The notes below the pieces were generated by a model. It ran no database searches. It was given only the letters and a program-made list of their open reading frames with translations, and was not told where the DNA came from. From Botryotinia globosa (lineage: Eukaryota > Ascomycota > Leotiomycetes > Helotiales > Sclerotiniaceae), in assembly GCA_014898425.1 (NCBI GenBank), contig RCSZ01000014.1, forward strand, positions 1,488,001-1,552,000: a stretch of 64,000 nt of DNA. The letters are read 5' to 3'. How positions within the stretch are numbered: the stretch's first letter is position 1; the number at the start of each line of letters is the position of its first letter. Of this stretch, positions 45,343 to 58,755 are shown in pieces. Position numbers and translations under genes: made by a program.

Positions 45343-48300
45343 ATGTCGAACGATCATAAGAAAGCTCCCGGGGCACATTACTCCGGCTCCAACCCAATTC
45401 CGAACATTCAACGATTCGTGGAGAGCTTAGATTCAGATAAGAGAGATAGAGATGCAAAAATAAATGAACAATTGCAATCACGCGTTCAAGGAGATGCGAC
45501 AGATCATACACAAGGACAACCACATGGAGTTGAAGGGACGAGGAAGATCGTTACCGATCCAACAACTGGAAAAGATGTGGAAATTGAGGATGTTAATGCA
45601 GATTTCATGAAGTCGGTTGATAATCCACAGGTCTGCTACATCTACCAGCCTTGCTGATTTTTATATGTAACTAACAATTGTGGTCACAGCTCTCCGTTCC
45701 AAATGCAAATCTTAATAAGTCTACACCGGTCAAGACAGAAGCTACTCAATCTGGGGAAGAATATAGGAAGAATCAAGATATCACCGCGCCACCAGATCCA
45801 GTAGAACCTGGAAGCACTTCTGATGTGCCAATCCATGGAGAAAAGACAAATATCTTGTTCCACCCGACACCCTCGGTCAGCTATGAACCAATGTATGAAT
45901 CTTTGGAGAAACGTTCAACGCTACTTGTCGCAGGAATATTCTTGGGTATTGTGGTTTTAGGAAAACTATTCGGGGGGGCTCTGTATGGTCTTATTCCTCT
46001 AGGGGCATGTGTTGCATCGGGTGTATTTCTCTGGGTAAAGGAGGTCATAAGATCTGGCCGAGCTATGGAATGGGAGAGTGAAAGAACAAGGGGTCAAATG
46101 GTTGGTACAACCCTCTCACAATTGAGTCTTCAAGCTAACATTCTCAGGCAACTGCGAATTTAATTCCGGAATCCGTCGAATGGATGAATTCTCTTTTGGG
46201 CGTTATGTGGGGACTTATTGACCCCGATCTATTTGCGTCTGTTGCAGATACTCTTGAAGATGTTATGCAAGCTTCAGTGCCTGGTATCATTGAAAATGTC
46301 AGAGTCGCAGAAATCAACCAGGGAACAAACCCTTTCCGAATTCTCAGTTTGCGAGCCCTACCTGATGGTCATGTTCAAGAAATGAAGGATGACATCCATC
46401 GACAAAACGAAAAGAACAAAGATCCTCAAGAATTGGTTGCAGATGAAGAAGGTGGAGATTATTACAATTTGGAATGCTCTTTCGCATATCATGCTCAACC
46501 TTCAGGGGGAGGAACTTCCGGAAAGGCGAAAAATATGCACATGCAACTGGTATTCTATCTTGGTATGAAAGGACTTTTCGGGGTGTAAGTTGTTATTTCC
46601 TTCCATAAAGTGATATTACTAATCAATTCAGTCCTCTACCAATTTTTGTTGAATTGCAAGGTCTTGTCGGAACCGTTCGATTACGTCTTCAACTCTCACC
46701 AGAGCCTCCCTTCTTGAAGGCACTAACATTCACGTTGATGGGACTTCCAAAGGTTCAAGCTGGATGTGTGCCAATGATTGAAACTGGCATTAACATCCTT
46801 AATCTTCCTCTTATCTCTAATTTCGTCAATTACGCCATTGGTGCTGCCGCTAATGAATATGTCGCTCCGAAATCTATGACGTTAGATATGGCTAAATTAT
46901 TGAAAGGTGACGATATTCAAAAGGATGTTGAAGCACTCGGAGTTCTCTGGATCCGAATTCATAAAGCTACTGGCCTCAGTAAACAGGATAGACGTGGAAG
47001 TGATGGTGGTGGCAGTGATCCTTACATCACTGTCAGCTTCTCCAAGTACGGAAAGCCAATGTACTGCACTCGAGTCATTCAGGATGATCTCAACCCAATA
47101 TGGGAAGAGACGTGTGCCTTACTCGTCACTCCTGATCTCATTAAAGCTGATGAGCAACTTTCGATGGAACTTTGGGATTCTGATCGATCAACTTCTGATG
47201 ATGTTGTTGGTAAAGTCGAACTTTCCATGCAAAAAATGATTCAACACCCAGGAAAGATGTATCCACAAGTTTCTAAACTCCGTGGTATGGATTCTGATAG
47301 TTCCATGCCTGGCGAACTTCATTGGGAAGTTGGATATTTTGGCAAACCACAATTCAGACCAGCAATGAGAAGCCACGGAAAAGATGTTAATCTTCCCAAG
47401 GAATTGCAAGACAAGGAAGAATTACAAGATCCAAAAGGAAGTCTCGATACTCCTGAAGAAGATGCTGCGGTTCATACTCCTCCTGATCCATTGTGGCCAA
47501 GTGGTGTGTGCAGTGTCATCGTTCATCAGATTGTTAACCTTGAATTACAAAATGTCAAAGGTAGTGATGGCAAACGCAAGGGTAGGGAATTCGAACCAGC
47601 AGTGGACGCAGGTGAGAACAAGGAAGAGGAAAATAAGAAGTTGCCAAGCAGTTACTGTACGATTTTATATAATGACGAGTTGGTATGTATTGTTTTCCGT
47701 TATGATTCAGCATAACTAACCTTTACAAGGTATATCGTACACGTTCCAAAGTTGTTAGCTCAAAACCTATCTTCAATGCAGGCACTGAACGTTTCATCCG
47801 TGATTGGAGATCAGCAATTATTACTATTACAGTTCGGGATCAACGTATGAGACAACACGATCCAATTCTTGGAGTTGTCCCCTTGAAGTTATCGGATCTT
47901 CTACAAACGAGTTCCCAAGTTACAAGATGGTATCCTCTGGATGGTGGAATTGGTTTCGGTCGCGTCAGAATCTCCGTTCTTTTCAGGAGTGTCGAGACCA
48001 GATTACCACCACAACAATTGGGCTGGGATGTAGGAACATTTGAATTCACATCTGATAGGATTTCGGCTACTGGCTATGCCAACAACTCTAAACTGAAGCT
48101 TCGAACTGGAGGAAGTGTAGGAAAGATTAATCGTACCCAATGTCGAAAGACTGAAGAAGGTGATGGTGTATACTGGGATCTTGCCAAGAAAGATGGGAAA
48201 AATAACATTCGACTTCCAGTCAAGTATCGTTATCGTTCACCAGTAGTCTTCGAATTCCACGTCACCGGTAAGCGTGGAGCAGATGCCTATGCAGTAGTCT

Positions 48301-49187
48301 GGCTCCACAAGTTGGAGGACAACAAGGCGGAAGAAATTGATATTCCGATCTGGAAAACTGACAAGGGCATGAGACTTACCCAGAATTACATCACAGAGGA
48401 AAACTTTCGTGAAATTCCAGACATGGAAATTGAGGAAATTGGCCGCCTCAGATTTTCGGGGAGATTTAAAGCTGGTATGGATCAAGATCACGAAAAATTT
48501 GTCACCGACAATGATTCCCGAGAAACTCAAGAAACTTGGGAAGCATGTCATTCCGAAGGTGTACGTGGTAATGTTGTTACGAAGGAGATTCCACCAGTTG
48601 TTCAACAACTTCATGATCGGTCTTTGACTCAAGGAAGAGATGTTCTTAGTCAAGCCGATGAAGATGAAAAGGCTAAGTGGTTAGATCAGGATGGAACAGA
48701 TTGGAGTGGAGCCTTTGGTCAGGATCCTGCACAGTACGTCAATAAAGGTGGTTTCGGACAGAAGTATCAGGATGCTGATTATGAGGCTAGCATGGTACGA
48801 AAACCACGAGGAGACGGTGGATGTGTTGAAGCGAACCTGAATGAAAATATGAGCGAAGATACGAATACTTCTTCTACGTCTTCGGACTCAGACTCGGATG
48901 CGGAATCAGATTTAGGATTGAATGATGCCACGACTAGATCAACAACTGAGAACGGCGGAACGGAGGGAAACAACGGATCGAGCCATTCCAGTAATCCGAT
49001 CAAACAGTATGAGAATTATAAGGAGAACTCAAAAGGTTTGCATAGAAAGCAGAGGGGACTTATGCAGTGGAAGCCAATGAGGAATTTGGTTTTCGCAAAG
49101 GACGAGATGAAGTTTGCCGCAAGGAGAATGAAGAATAAGACGAGTCTGAGTGGTAGACAACCAGATGTTGAGACTGAGACTGGCTGA
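45343..49187 (+). CDS. mug190: Mug190-like SMP/C2-domain ER-membrane tethering protein
   Basis: Five exons, join(45343..45630,45690..46100,46148..46584,46632..47682,47730..49187), 1214 aa. Introns are 47-59 nt, all GT..AG and phase-consistent (phase 2 at FGV-PLPIF). Order: disordered N-terminus; a hydrophobic hairpin (about 171-213, LLVAGIFLGIVVLGKLF); an SMP-like lipid-binding domain (about 235-465); C2 domain 1 (about 481-580, with SDPYITVSF and LNPIWEETCALLV); C2 domain 2 (about 670-780, with SSYCTILYNDEL and DPILGVVPLKL); a conserved C-terminal beta-rich region; an acidic/basic tail. Established: SMP proteins (tricalbins, E-Syts, S. pombe Mug190) transfer lipid at ER contact sites, and C2 domains bind membrane, often with Ca2+. 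The C2-1 loops (DRRGSDGGGSDPY, LWDSDRSTSDD) retain acidic residues. Confidence 0.92.
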
Positions 49188-49839
49188 AGAGGGTTCAGGA
49201 TCAATGTTTATTTGTTGCAGGACATGGTTTGGCTGCGGAAAAAATGGTTCATCACATGGTTTTTCTTCCTTTTTGGGCGGTTGATATGCATTTTGGCGGT
49301 ACATATAGGCGTTTGAGTTGTGATGTCTTTTGGAAGAGTTGGCAAACAAATGAATAATTAAGCATACGGCACATGCATTATGCGGTTATGAAAACGGAAC
49401 AACGCGAATTAGTTAGTTGCTCTGGTAGCAGTAATGAAGGAAATATTTCAATGTGTCAGTGTACCTACCTGTATACAGAGCGATCTCATGAAATGGCGTG
49501 TTAATTCTATGTTGGATTTGTGGATAAAGTGTCTCGGTCAGTAGGGGGAGAGGTGGTAGAGACAGGAAACATGGTTTTTTTGCTGATGAGGAAATGATGT
49601 AATGGAAAGCAATTGCAGGCTCTTTTCGAATATATATTATTCGTCGATTAAGATGAGCTGAAACATTCACTTTGCACCATACAGATCACAGAATCAAGCA
49701 GGCGGGCAGTGAATATGTTTTATAGATCCAGCTTTATGTGTTCATAAATCTCTATCCTCCATTATCTATCTTTCTATTTCAATAGAAGACATCCTATCGA
49801 CCAATCCTAGCCCTTCATTCCCTTTCCCCACTAATATCA
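49188..49839. other. Intergenic, convergent 3' regions
   Basis: The convergent 3' ends of the Mug190-like (+) and sugar transporter (-) genes. No gene supported. Confidence 0.5.
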
Positions 49840-52143
49840 CTAATTTCTCTCGCTCGATGTGATCTCCGCGCTCTCTCCCTCACTACTCCTCTCCACCTTC
49901 TCAATCTGTTCCGGGTGTCCTGTAAGCTTCGTATCGGGCGCTCTATAATCCGCCGTCTCCTCGAAACGGTAGAGGGGCTCTAGCACCGCGTTCTTATTGA
50001 AAAATACATAACGTTGAATCCAGTATGGGAGGGTTTGGGTGATTTGATATTTCATGAATGTACGGGTGGGGATGGCGAAAATGTAGTCGAGTTCTTCCAG
50101 TGTGCGTTGTTTGGTCTCGGGGACGAAGAGGAAGATCATGAAGAAGGCGAGGACGTTGAGTCCGCTGTTTTGGGTGTTAGTGGATTGTATGGTTTGGGTA
50201 AAGGGGGTGGGAAACTTACGCGTAAAAGGAAAATGCTCCGACGGGATGGAAGCTCTCCAAGATCTTGGGGAAAGAAATCGATAGAACGGCGGCCCAGAAT
50301 AAACATGTTGCCACTGCCCAGCCCATTCCAACTTCTCTGTGTGACAAGGGGAACACCTCGGCTGAGTAGGTGAAAGGAACAGGTCCTTCTCCTGGTGAAT
50401 AAAAGGCAGCAAATATGTAGATAAATGTAGCGATGAGACCGAGATGAGCTTTGGAACCTTCAGGGATAAGGAAGCATAGACCGGCGACGAGGAGAGACCA
50501 TGCCATCTGTGGGAAGGTGAACAGAAGCAGAGAACGTCGACCAAAGGTGTCGATGGTCCAAATGGCTGGCCAGCTAGATATATTTTGTTAGCGTCTTGAT
50601 GGAGTGGTTCAAAGAGTGGGCAAAACACTCGATAGAGTTAGGAGAGAGAAAAAAACTTACGCAAATACGAAATTCACCAATCCGAATCCAAAACTAGCGA
50701 TCAATGCATTCTTTTCCGAAGCACCTGCCTGTCTGAAAATGGTCGAAGAATAGAATGCAATGATGTTGATACCACACATTTGTTGAGCAATCATAACGGT
50801 GAAAGATGCAAGGGTTGCTCTTCGTACACGCGGAATGGTGAACAACTGAACGAATCTACTGACGTAATTGGTTTTACCGACGATTGCCGCTTCAATTTTG
50901 AGTTGACAGTCGATGAAGTAGAGATCACGAGCAGCGAAAAGATCATGTTTGCGGAGTCGGCAAAGGGACTTGTAGGCCTTCTGGTATTCTCCTCGTTTCA
51001 TCAACCATCTTGGAGATTCTAGATTCATCGTTAGCTAATTGAGCTGATTCATGAACTGCATCTACTTACCGGGGCAGAAATAGATCAAGACTGCAAGAGG
51101 CAGAGCTGGAATGAATGCAGATCCAATCTGGAGTCTCCATGCGATCTTGCCTGTATCAATGACGACCAAGTTCTAGATGAATGTCAGCTGATGATACTTT
51201 GTTGAAGAATCAATCAATACTCACTGCAACAAATCCCAAGAAAATACCAAAAGCAGTCCACATTTGCCATGACATAACCAATGCACCTCGAATCATAGCT
51301 GGACTATTCTCCGCAGCAAAGATTGGTACTGTGCTTCCTTTCAGGCCCATTCCAAGTCCCAAAATTATACGACTGGCAAAAAGAGTTTCCCACGACTTGG
51401 CGAAAGCTCCTCCGATGGGAGTAAAAATACAAATGATAGCTGCGATGAAAATGGTACCACGACGTCCGAACCAAGCATTAAATGGATCACTCATCCAACA
51501 ACCACTGTATCAATCGTCAGTCATGATCATTTGTTAAACCGAAAATCAATTTGAACTCACAAGAAAGCAGATCCAATATATGGAGCTGCATTAACCAAAC
51601 CAACAAGCCAGTTATCACGATCATGATTTGGAGAATGTGGGTTATCTCCTTGGCCAATCCCGAATTCTAGTGGAAATGAAAGATTTGCTCCATTACTACC
51701 CGTTTGATCCCAACCTTGAACAGCTGCACCAATAGAACAGGTAATAATTGTCAAGTAAAGCGTCGTTGGATGACTCCATCTATGCGCCGCTTCATATCTT
51801 AAAGCCACTTTCTCATCCTCATCCAATCTTTCTACGTTTTCAAAGTTCTCTGGATCAGATGCTATCAAAGCACCTTTCTCTAGTAAAGGAAGGATATGGT
51901 TGAGGTTGTTGGCTTGGGCAAATTCTCCTACATCTCGGATGATAGTAGCTTCTGATAAACCTGCCAAAGGATTTTGGATTCTATAGATAGGGAATTAGTA
52001 AGAGTTATACTTTCACAGGAGTTCAACAACAGATAAATCACAGCTTACTTAGCAGTAATGTTACTATTCAAATCGACATGAGTAGATGGATGAGCATGCT
52101 CGACAGTGTCGACATTATCAATTTGGTTCTTCGTTGACGCCAT
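49840..52143 (-). CDS. MFS sugar porter (sugar/inositol:H+ symporter type)
   Basis: Seven exons, complement(join(49840..50164,50220..50573,50661..51018,51070..51172,51225..51504,51561..51980,52049..52143)), 644 aa. All six introns (51-87 nt) have GTAAG/GTGAG donors and AG acceptors, and the phases close. Start at ATG 52143. A ~100-residue hydrophilic N-terminus precedes twelve membrane segments. Sugar-porter motifs: [15 protein letters not shown] in TM1, [14 protein letters not shown] (loop 2-3), [37 protein letters not shown], and [17 protein letters not shown] near the end. Established: the SP family imports hexoses, polyols or related solutes across the plasma membrane. The [14 protein letters not shown] variant marks a fungal subgroup whose substrate cannot be named from sequence alone. 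Confidence 0.93.
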
Positions 52144-55100
52144 CTTGCAAGATGAAAACGGAGAAGACAATTAGAAAGACTTGGAGAAAGCTGGGCGAGG
52201 TAAACAAGCAAGTAGAAGAAATATCCAAGAAACGGTGGAAATTATAAGCCTTATAATCTCACTGCCCGTTGGATTTAGGATCATCCAACTTTCCCCTCCA
52301 TCTCAGAGTTGTAGCTACCTGTACCCAGGTTACACCCTGGTCGCATGCCACTGTGGAGAAATACTTCACTACAGATGCACATGGATATGCGAGTTCACCA
52401 TAGACATATGATGCTAAGCTCGAACTACGATAGGTAGAAAGATGTTCCAGTCGACCAATTGACCAGCTAGTTACGAGACCTTGCACAGGATCATCAAGCG
52501 AGGGTCGGGACGACCGAGCAGAAGACTTTGAAAAGTACCTTAGCTATTCAGTCCATCGGGCTTGAGATTTCAAGGTAAGTTTCAAGGAAACGGGGAAAGC
52601 GGCATGCAACAAGCCAATGAAGGAATATGTTACATTGACTAGGCTGAGCTAGGGCGATTTCACATAAATTTGGCGCGCGCCCCGCCCGTCAGCCCCCAGA
52701 AGCTTACCGCAACCCCACGGTACAAGATACATGTGTATACAAGGATCATACGTGAGTGCGAGAAAAATTGCCTTCCTTGGCCAGAATTTCGGGAAATAGA
52801 TCAACATGACATTCCAGAAAACTCCAAGATCAAGACTCGTATTGACTCTCAACTTGTCTCAAGCAATGTGAGCTTAAACTAGGGACATGTAATCTGGGGA
52901 TGTGGAGGGAAAGTTTTGATTCTAAGAAGTTTTCGGGCGGAAACAACAATTTGTCAAGATGATCGACATGTGTTCTAGCAATCTGCTGCTGTACGATGAA
53001 CAATGAATGCTACGAGGCAACGACGCCGTTTCCGTTTGCGTGTGTGTGTGTGATGATATTTCGAAGAACCGGTGGCGGAAGCATCCTTCACCGAATCTCG
53101 CAACTACTTCATGTTAAATGACTCAATGAGGTAGAGATCGTCACCTCCAATCCATATCTTTCTGTCTACAAAGTACCCCATGGTGGTCCATGGAGGTCAA
53201 AACCCCAACCAATTTCTCCAATTTCTCCAATTTCTCCAATTTCTACAAGATCTCCACATATTTTCTCCATACCCCAGCAAAATTGCCATTTGTGTTCAAA
53301 AATGGTTCACCGTACGACGTCCATGTCACCTGTGACCTATCACTTCATCTCATCAGATTAATCCTTTATTGCTTCGCTTGTATTTTGTCGCCGTTGTGGG
53401 AAATTTATTGCAGTGATTCCATGTTATTTGATCTAATCCAAAGGAATCAAAAGTGGCGGTAAGGCTTATCGGACGATCGAAGATTAAGAGTGTGAGATCT
53501 AATTTGTGTGTTCAAAAACGCCGAGATCAAGCTACGCCGCATCATCGTCATCGCCTTGACGTGACTGTACACTTCACATGGTACAAACAGTTACATAGGA
53601 ACAAGGTATTCAAGTATCCACACGTGATGAAAGACTGAGCAGTCATCTTGATTCGCTCATGCTCGACCGACCAAGTCTGAACATATGCAAAGCTGACTGT
53701 CGCTGGTTTCGTATAATGCTCCGAAGAAACGATTCGGTACAATTCTCGGTATGTTTGTTCGATAGATCGTAAGAGAAGTAGAAATGCAGTTCGTTCGTTG
53801 CCGGGCGAAGACAAAGTAACGTTGGAGTCAAAGAAACAAATCGTCGGCCGGACCTTGAAATGCATGGCATGAGTTTAGGTTCCACTTCGGTCCAGCCATG
53901 CGAATGTTCGCTCCGAGCCTCCAACCTTGAAGTTGGGAGTTAGCAAGGAACTATGGATGGGTATTGGGCTCGGTTTATTACTTGTGTGGTTCCTACTAAG
54001 TAGCTCGAGAGTGGGTAGGAGGAAAAAGTGTGGGGTATTGACACATGGCAAAAAGAAGACGAAGATTAGTATATATCGTTCGAGAACTCACAAATAATCC
54101 AAAGTTTTTTAAATTGATTAAGACTGAAATTTCATTAGACCAACTGATCAGTGATCCTGCACTAAAACTGTCAGTCGTTGTCACCTCGAACGCTCCATTT
54201 CAAGCACCCAATACGGAGGGTCACTTAATAGGAAAAGCAAGAAACACAATTGACTGTATAATGAGTACATCTCGCACACCAAACACAATCTCCTCCGTTA
54301 TCTAGACCACAACAACAACACACCCAGCCACTAATTTCATGTCCAAGGACAGGAGTTGGGTTAGAAGTGACTGATTTATTGCAGCTGCTTTCTGAAGCTT
54401 TGCCTGGATTGAAACACATTCTTGCGGACCAGGTTTTCTAAGATCTCGTATTGATTGTGGATACAGAATATTCGTGTTGATAGCTTGGGCTTCGGCGTCT
54501 TCAGGTGTGATGGTGTGATGGCGTGATGGCGGTGATGATATTAACTTTAGTCAAGGGTAAGACTTTATAGGGATAAAAGATAAGAGAGCCAAGAGGAAAC
54601 AAGGAGAAGAAATAAAACGTCAGAGAGTACAAAAAAACAACAGAAGGACAGCAAGGTGCCTCGAGAAGAAAAATTATAGAGGCGTTGTCCCAAGAAATTG
54701 ACTTTGGCCCCCTGACACTTAGCGAAGATAAAAGATATCGGCCTTCATCATGAAAAGCGCATGGGGGAAATAAGGACAAGTGATTCTATTTCGAATGACT
54801 GACGACCGGTTGTATGAATCGAAGGAAAATTGCTAGAAGGTAATGGAGTTCGGTGAGCAATAAGAACGCTCTGGAATACTCTCCCTCCTTATGGTTTTGC
54901 GCTTCGCCGTTATTAAGTAGTTATCGGCATAGAAATGCGAACTGAAGGTAATTCGCTGATATTCAATCTCAAAATTATGGGCAGAGGAATTTTCGAGATA
55001 GCAAGTTTCTCTAGGCATAAAATATCCATAAAGCCTTACTTAGCAGTCTGCAAGTAAATCGAGAAGAACAACAGGATTCAAAACCGAATGGCTTTGGACG

Positions 55101-55335
55101 CGCCCTGACTTGCAAACGATATTGTGTACAGGGAAATGGCAAAATTTTGTTGGAGGAAGAGAAAAGACAGTCACGATGGGAAAGACAGTCAAGTTGATGA
55201 AATGCTATCGTGGTGATTGAAGAATATTAATTAATAGTTGGCACATGACCATCGACATCTATGCGTCACAAACACAGTCAGGATGACTCTCAGAATCTCT
55301 AAAAATAGATTAGTGAAGCCACCTCAACTCACAAT
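52144..55335. other. Intergenic, 3.2 kb without supported genes
   Basis: Contains AATTTCTCC x4 (53211-53246) and a gtgtgatggtgtgatggcgtgatggcggtgatg tract (about 54502-54538). ATG frames of 90 codons at 53190 (opening through the repeat as NFS triplets) and 86 codons at 54045 (MAKRRRRLVYIVREL) match nothing recognised and are not called. It could hold an unspliced unknown gene. Confidence 0.45.
53211..53246. repeat. aatttctcc minisatellite (9 bp x4)
   Basis: Three exact copies and one copy with C-to-A at position 8. The period is a multiple of three. Confidence 0.9.
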
Positions 55336-56673
55336 TCAGTAAGAAGTCAGCCCAGACATCATCTTTGGGTAGACTAGAAGTGTCTGAATATCCAACTCAT
55401 GTTTGTGAAAAGTGTCCAAATATATGCAGATAGCCTGACACTCCAGTGATACACGCCTCCAAATCCACCAATGTGGAAATTGACAAACTTTTCCAAACCA
55501 ATAAGCTTGCAACAAGAGAGCGCGAGGTTCTTTTTGTAAGAGTAATCTTTTGTATTGCGGATGCATACTGCTGACAAAGGTCCAAAACTTCAGAATTACG
55601 GTAATAGGATCATCAAGATCGATGATATCCGATAATAAAGTTGCCGCAAGATGATAGGGGTTATCATGTGATTCAGAACTGGGTTGCAAATTCAAAAGTG
55701 TGACGAAAGCTTGGGGCAATGTCTCAAGATGAATGTGTGAGAATTGTGATATCGTTTCAAAAGACGGCGCCATCAATGTCTTAAATGCGCTCGCAGTTTG
55801 GTCCAGACCCAATTTCCAAATTTCAGACTTCCCATAGCTCATCGTTAACCAATTCAGATCTAGAGATGAAGGTGGTTTCAGAGGCCAGGCTTCTTCTGGA
55901 CTAGCTGCTTCAATATTGCAAAATGCAATTATACCAAGAAGAACGGAAGTTGCCCATAAAGCATCGCGTTCTGATGAAGATTCAATCGATCCAGATGCCA
56001 ATTTCTTGCTGAATAATGATACACTTTGACACCAATGAAAAGATTCCCGAGAAGACATTCTTATAATGTGCTCAATAGAGATGTGTCGGTCATGCATTAG
56101 CGTAAATGTGAGTAGAGCGTGCATCAAGTATGGATGCTGCAGTGGGTCAGCAGAGGATCAGTGGAAATTTCATGTTTCAACATACCAGGCACGATAGCTT
56201 GATGAACTCATTTTGATATATTTGAAGATTCCTACTCGTTGTTATAGAGTAAACAGTTCTCGTTTGAAATTTGTTCAATAAATCCAAATGTTCTTGGTCG
56301 CTTAAATCGTATACGTCAATCTTTCCGGGAGTCTTCAGCCGCGAACTAACAAAGCTTGGGACTGTTTGATTTAATGAATAGGGAAGTCTGTACCGGAGAG
56401 TCTCGAAGGTAAAAGACTTCTCAAGTAGTTGAAGTGCTGAAGTTTGGTTGTCGTAATTGCAGAGAACATTAAATTCTGTACACCGTTTACACTTGGGTCT
56501 ATTCTCATCACACTGTCGGCGACCAGTTAAACATATTCCCTTGAGATGGGACAAGAACCTGGACATACCTTGACTTTTCTCAACTTACAGTTCCCACATC
56601 CACGACGTGATTTTTTATGTGGTCTTATCTTCCGGTGGGTAACTTTTTCGGAGATCGAGGAGGGTATTGTCAT
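55336..56673 (-). CDS. Zn2Cys6 fungal transcription factor (short, sterol-regulator-like layout)
   Basis: Three exons, complement(join(55336..56136,56186..56512,56569..56673)), 410 aa, all introns phase 0. Start at ATG 56673. The zinc cluster has Cys 26, 29, 36, 43, 46 and 53 (C-x2-C-x6-C-x6-C-x2-C-x6-C), and the first intron falls between the second and third Cys (VK|CDENRPKC). It is preceded by HKKSRRGCGNC, the layout of short Upc2/SRE-like fungal regulators. The remainder is helical: DLSDQEHLDLLNKF, HPYLMHALLTFTLMHDRH, ending in a segment with clustered Trp (FPHWWIWRR). Established: such proteins activate transcription of pathway genes. It is divergent from the MDR dehydrogenase 0.9 kb away, which could be its target; this is inference from position. 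Confidence 0.86.
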
Positions 56674-57563
56674 GGCTCTAGCGTAATTGAAGATTCATCA
56701 AGCGTAAGACCCTGAAAGATAGAGACTCTATGGAATGACCCAAGAGACAGTGTAAGGTCTAGAAAGAGAAGGAGGAGCATGGGCTGTTCGCGATATGCTG
56801 CTTATGGATGTCCTGCGAGATAGTAGCTTGTTTGGACGAGTCACATTGTGATAAGGGAATGAAAGGGGTTAAAGTTCATATTAGGTCAATCGTCAACCAG
56901 GCAAGCCGTAATGGTATTCTATGACCGGTATCGAATTTCAACAATATTAGATAAATTTCAGATCTGCACAACATATAAAAAACCTCGACAAAGTACAACA
57001 AGATCTTAATTCTTCGGAGTCGGATAAACAAATACCTACATAGTAAGCTTCGGATAACTAACTCATGGGACGCTAACCTTCATTCGCATTTACAATTCTA
57101 CCCTAAGCTATTTTAGTCATTGAACCAATCAAATCATAGGATTCTAACCCTCAATCCAATTCCACTAAACTTTAAAATGTCTCCACACACGTTCTTGCTT
57201 TCTACACATACTAACTTCATCTCGCATTGTGATAGAATGATAACATTATCTGCCAACGATGTCTGAAGGATTTCACACAGAAATTGTAATTTGGGTGAGG
57301 AATTGGACAAGATGGAATGGAATTCTCCACCCTTGTTGATGGTTCGAAGTCCGCAGCAATGGTAAGGAATGGGTATAAGTATCTTTCATTGCATGCTCGT
57401 TTTGAGGATGCGCAATCAGCTCTTAGCACATCTCTTTCTCAAATCAATCAGCTCTTGATACTAGGTACTCAATCGCAGATTCATACCGATCATCTCTGTC
57501 AGAGTCGGCATCTGTCACATCCAGAAACTCTTAGTCCTCTGCTCGCTCAGACGTCCCACTAGC
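56674..57563. other. Divergent region between regulator and dehydrogenase
   Basis: 890 bp, no convincing gene. A plus-strand frame (57317-57562) stops two bases before the dehydrogenase start and is probably leader. Confidence 0.5.
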
Positions 57564-58755
57564 ATGTCTCCCTCAATGAATCCCCCCTCAAATTCCGCAT
57601 TATGGTTGGAACTGTCTGGTAAGCTGGAGGTTAGACCTGCGCTTTATACTCGACCTTTGAAGAATGAAATTGTTGTGAAAAACGGAGCTGTTGCCGTGAA
57701 CCCGGTAGATTGGATTAAGCAAGATATGGGCAGCTTTATGTTTCCGTGGGTGAAATATCCATGCATTCCTGGATATGATGTGTCGGGAGAAGTGGTTGAA
57801 ATTGGCCCTGATGTTACACGATTTAAGGTTGGAGATCGCGTTGCAGGTATGGCAATGGGTCTCACAGAATCATCCAATGTCCTGACGCAAAGTGGTTTTC
57901 AACTCTATACTGTCCTTTTGGATAATATGACCTCGCACATACCTCACACACTATCTTATGAGCAAGCTTGTGTGATACCTTTGGCACTTTCTACCGCAGC
58001 TGCCGGGCTTTTCCAAAAGGACCAGTTGGCGCTAGGATTGCCATCCTTGTCGCCAAAATCAACGGGAGAGACTGTACTTATTTGGGGCGGTTCAACCAGT
58101 GTTGGCGTCAATGCTATACAGTAAGTCTTTATCCTGCCTTTGCTATCCCCTTCGTTCCCGTAGTGATATCATATTAACAATAAGCTTTAGATTAGCCGTC
58201 GCAGCAGGTTACGAAGTCTTTTCTACATCATCTCCCAGAAACTTCGACCTTTTAAAGAAACTTGGTGCAAGTCAAGTCTTTGATTACAATAGCAAGACTG
58301 CCATTCCTGATATTATAAATGCATTTAACGGCAAGACTACCGCCGGTGCAATTTCCATAGGACAAGGATCTGCCGATGCATGCATGGATATTCTCAATAA
58401 GTGTAAAGGGAGGAAGTTCCTTTCTATGATGACTTATCCCGTACCATTTCCGCCACCAAAAAGATTCATACTTCCGAAAGTTATCTGTACATTCGTTCCT
58501 TGGATAATTTCTAACCAAATTAAGAAGATGGTCAGAGGAATTGACAACGCATTCGTTGAAGGCTCAACTGTGGCAATGAATGACATAGGCAAGGCAATTT
58601 TTGGGGATTTTCTTTCGAAAGCGTTGGAGAAAGGTGTTTTTGTTGCCGCTCCTGAGGCTATGGTTGTTGGGAATGGTTTGGGATCTGTAGAAAAAGGGAT
58701 AGAAATACAGAGGAAAGGGGTTTCTGCTAGGAAAGTGGTAATATCACTGCCATAA
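57564..58755 (+). CDS. Zinc-independent MDR dehydrogenase/enoyl reductase (ToxD-like)
   Basis: Two exons, join(57564..58120,58191..58755), 373 aa. The intron has GTAAGT and TTTAG, with phase 2 kept (Q at the junction). Start at ATG 57564. GroES-like N-terminal half: AVNPVDWIKQDMG (45-57) and IPGYDVSGEVVEIGPDVTRF (68-87), with VGDRVAG. The Rossmann half has nucleotide-binding GGSTSVGVNAIQLAVAAGYEV (175-195) and GASQVFDYNS. Cys and His zinc ligands of classic alcohol dehydrogenases are missing, as in quinone/enoyl reductases. Established: this fungal group (Aspergillus ToxD-like, LovC-like trans-enoyl reductases) reduces activated double bonds with NADPH, and members often sit in secondary-metabolite clusters. 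No polyketide synthase is present in the window, so the substrate is unknown. Confidence 0.88.

Noticed and set aside
54045..54305. 86-codon ATG frame starting MAKRRRR
   Set aside because: No family resemblance, no intron partners found; length is compatible with chance.
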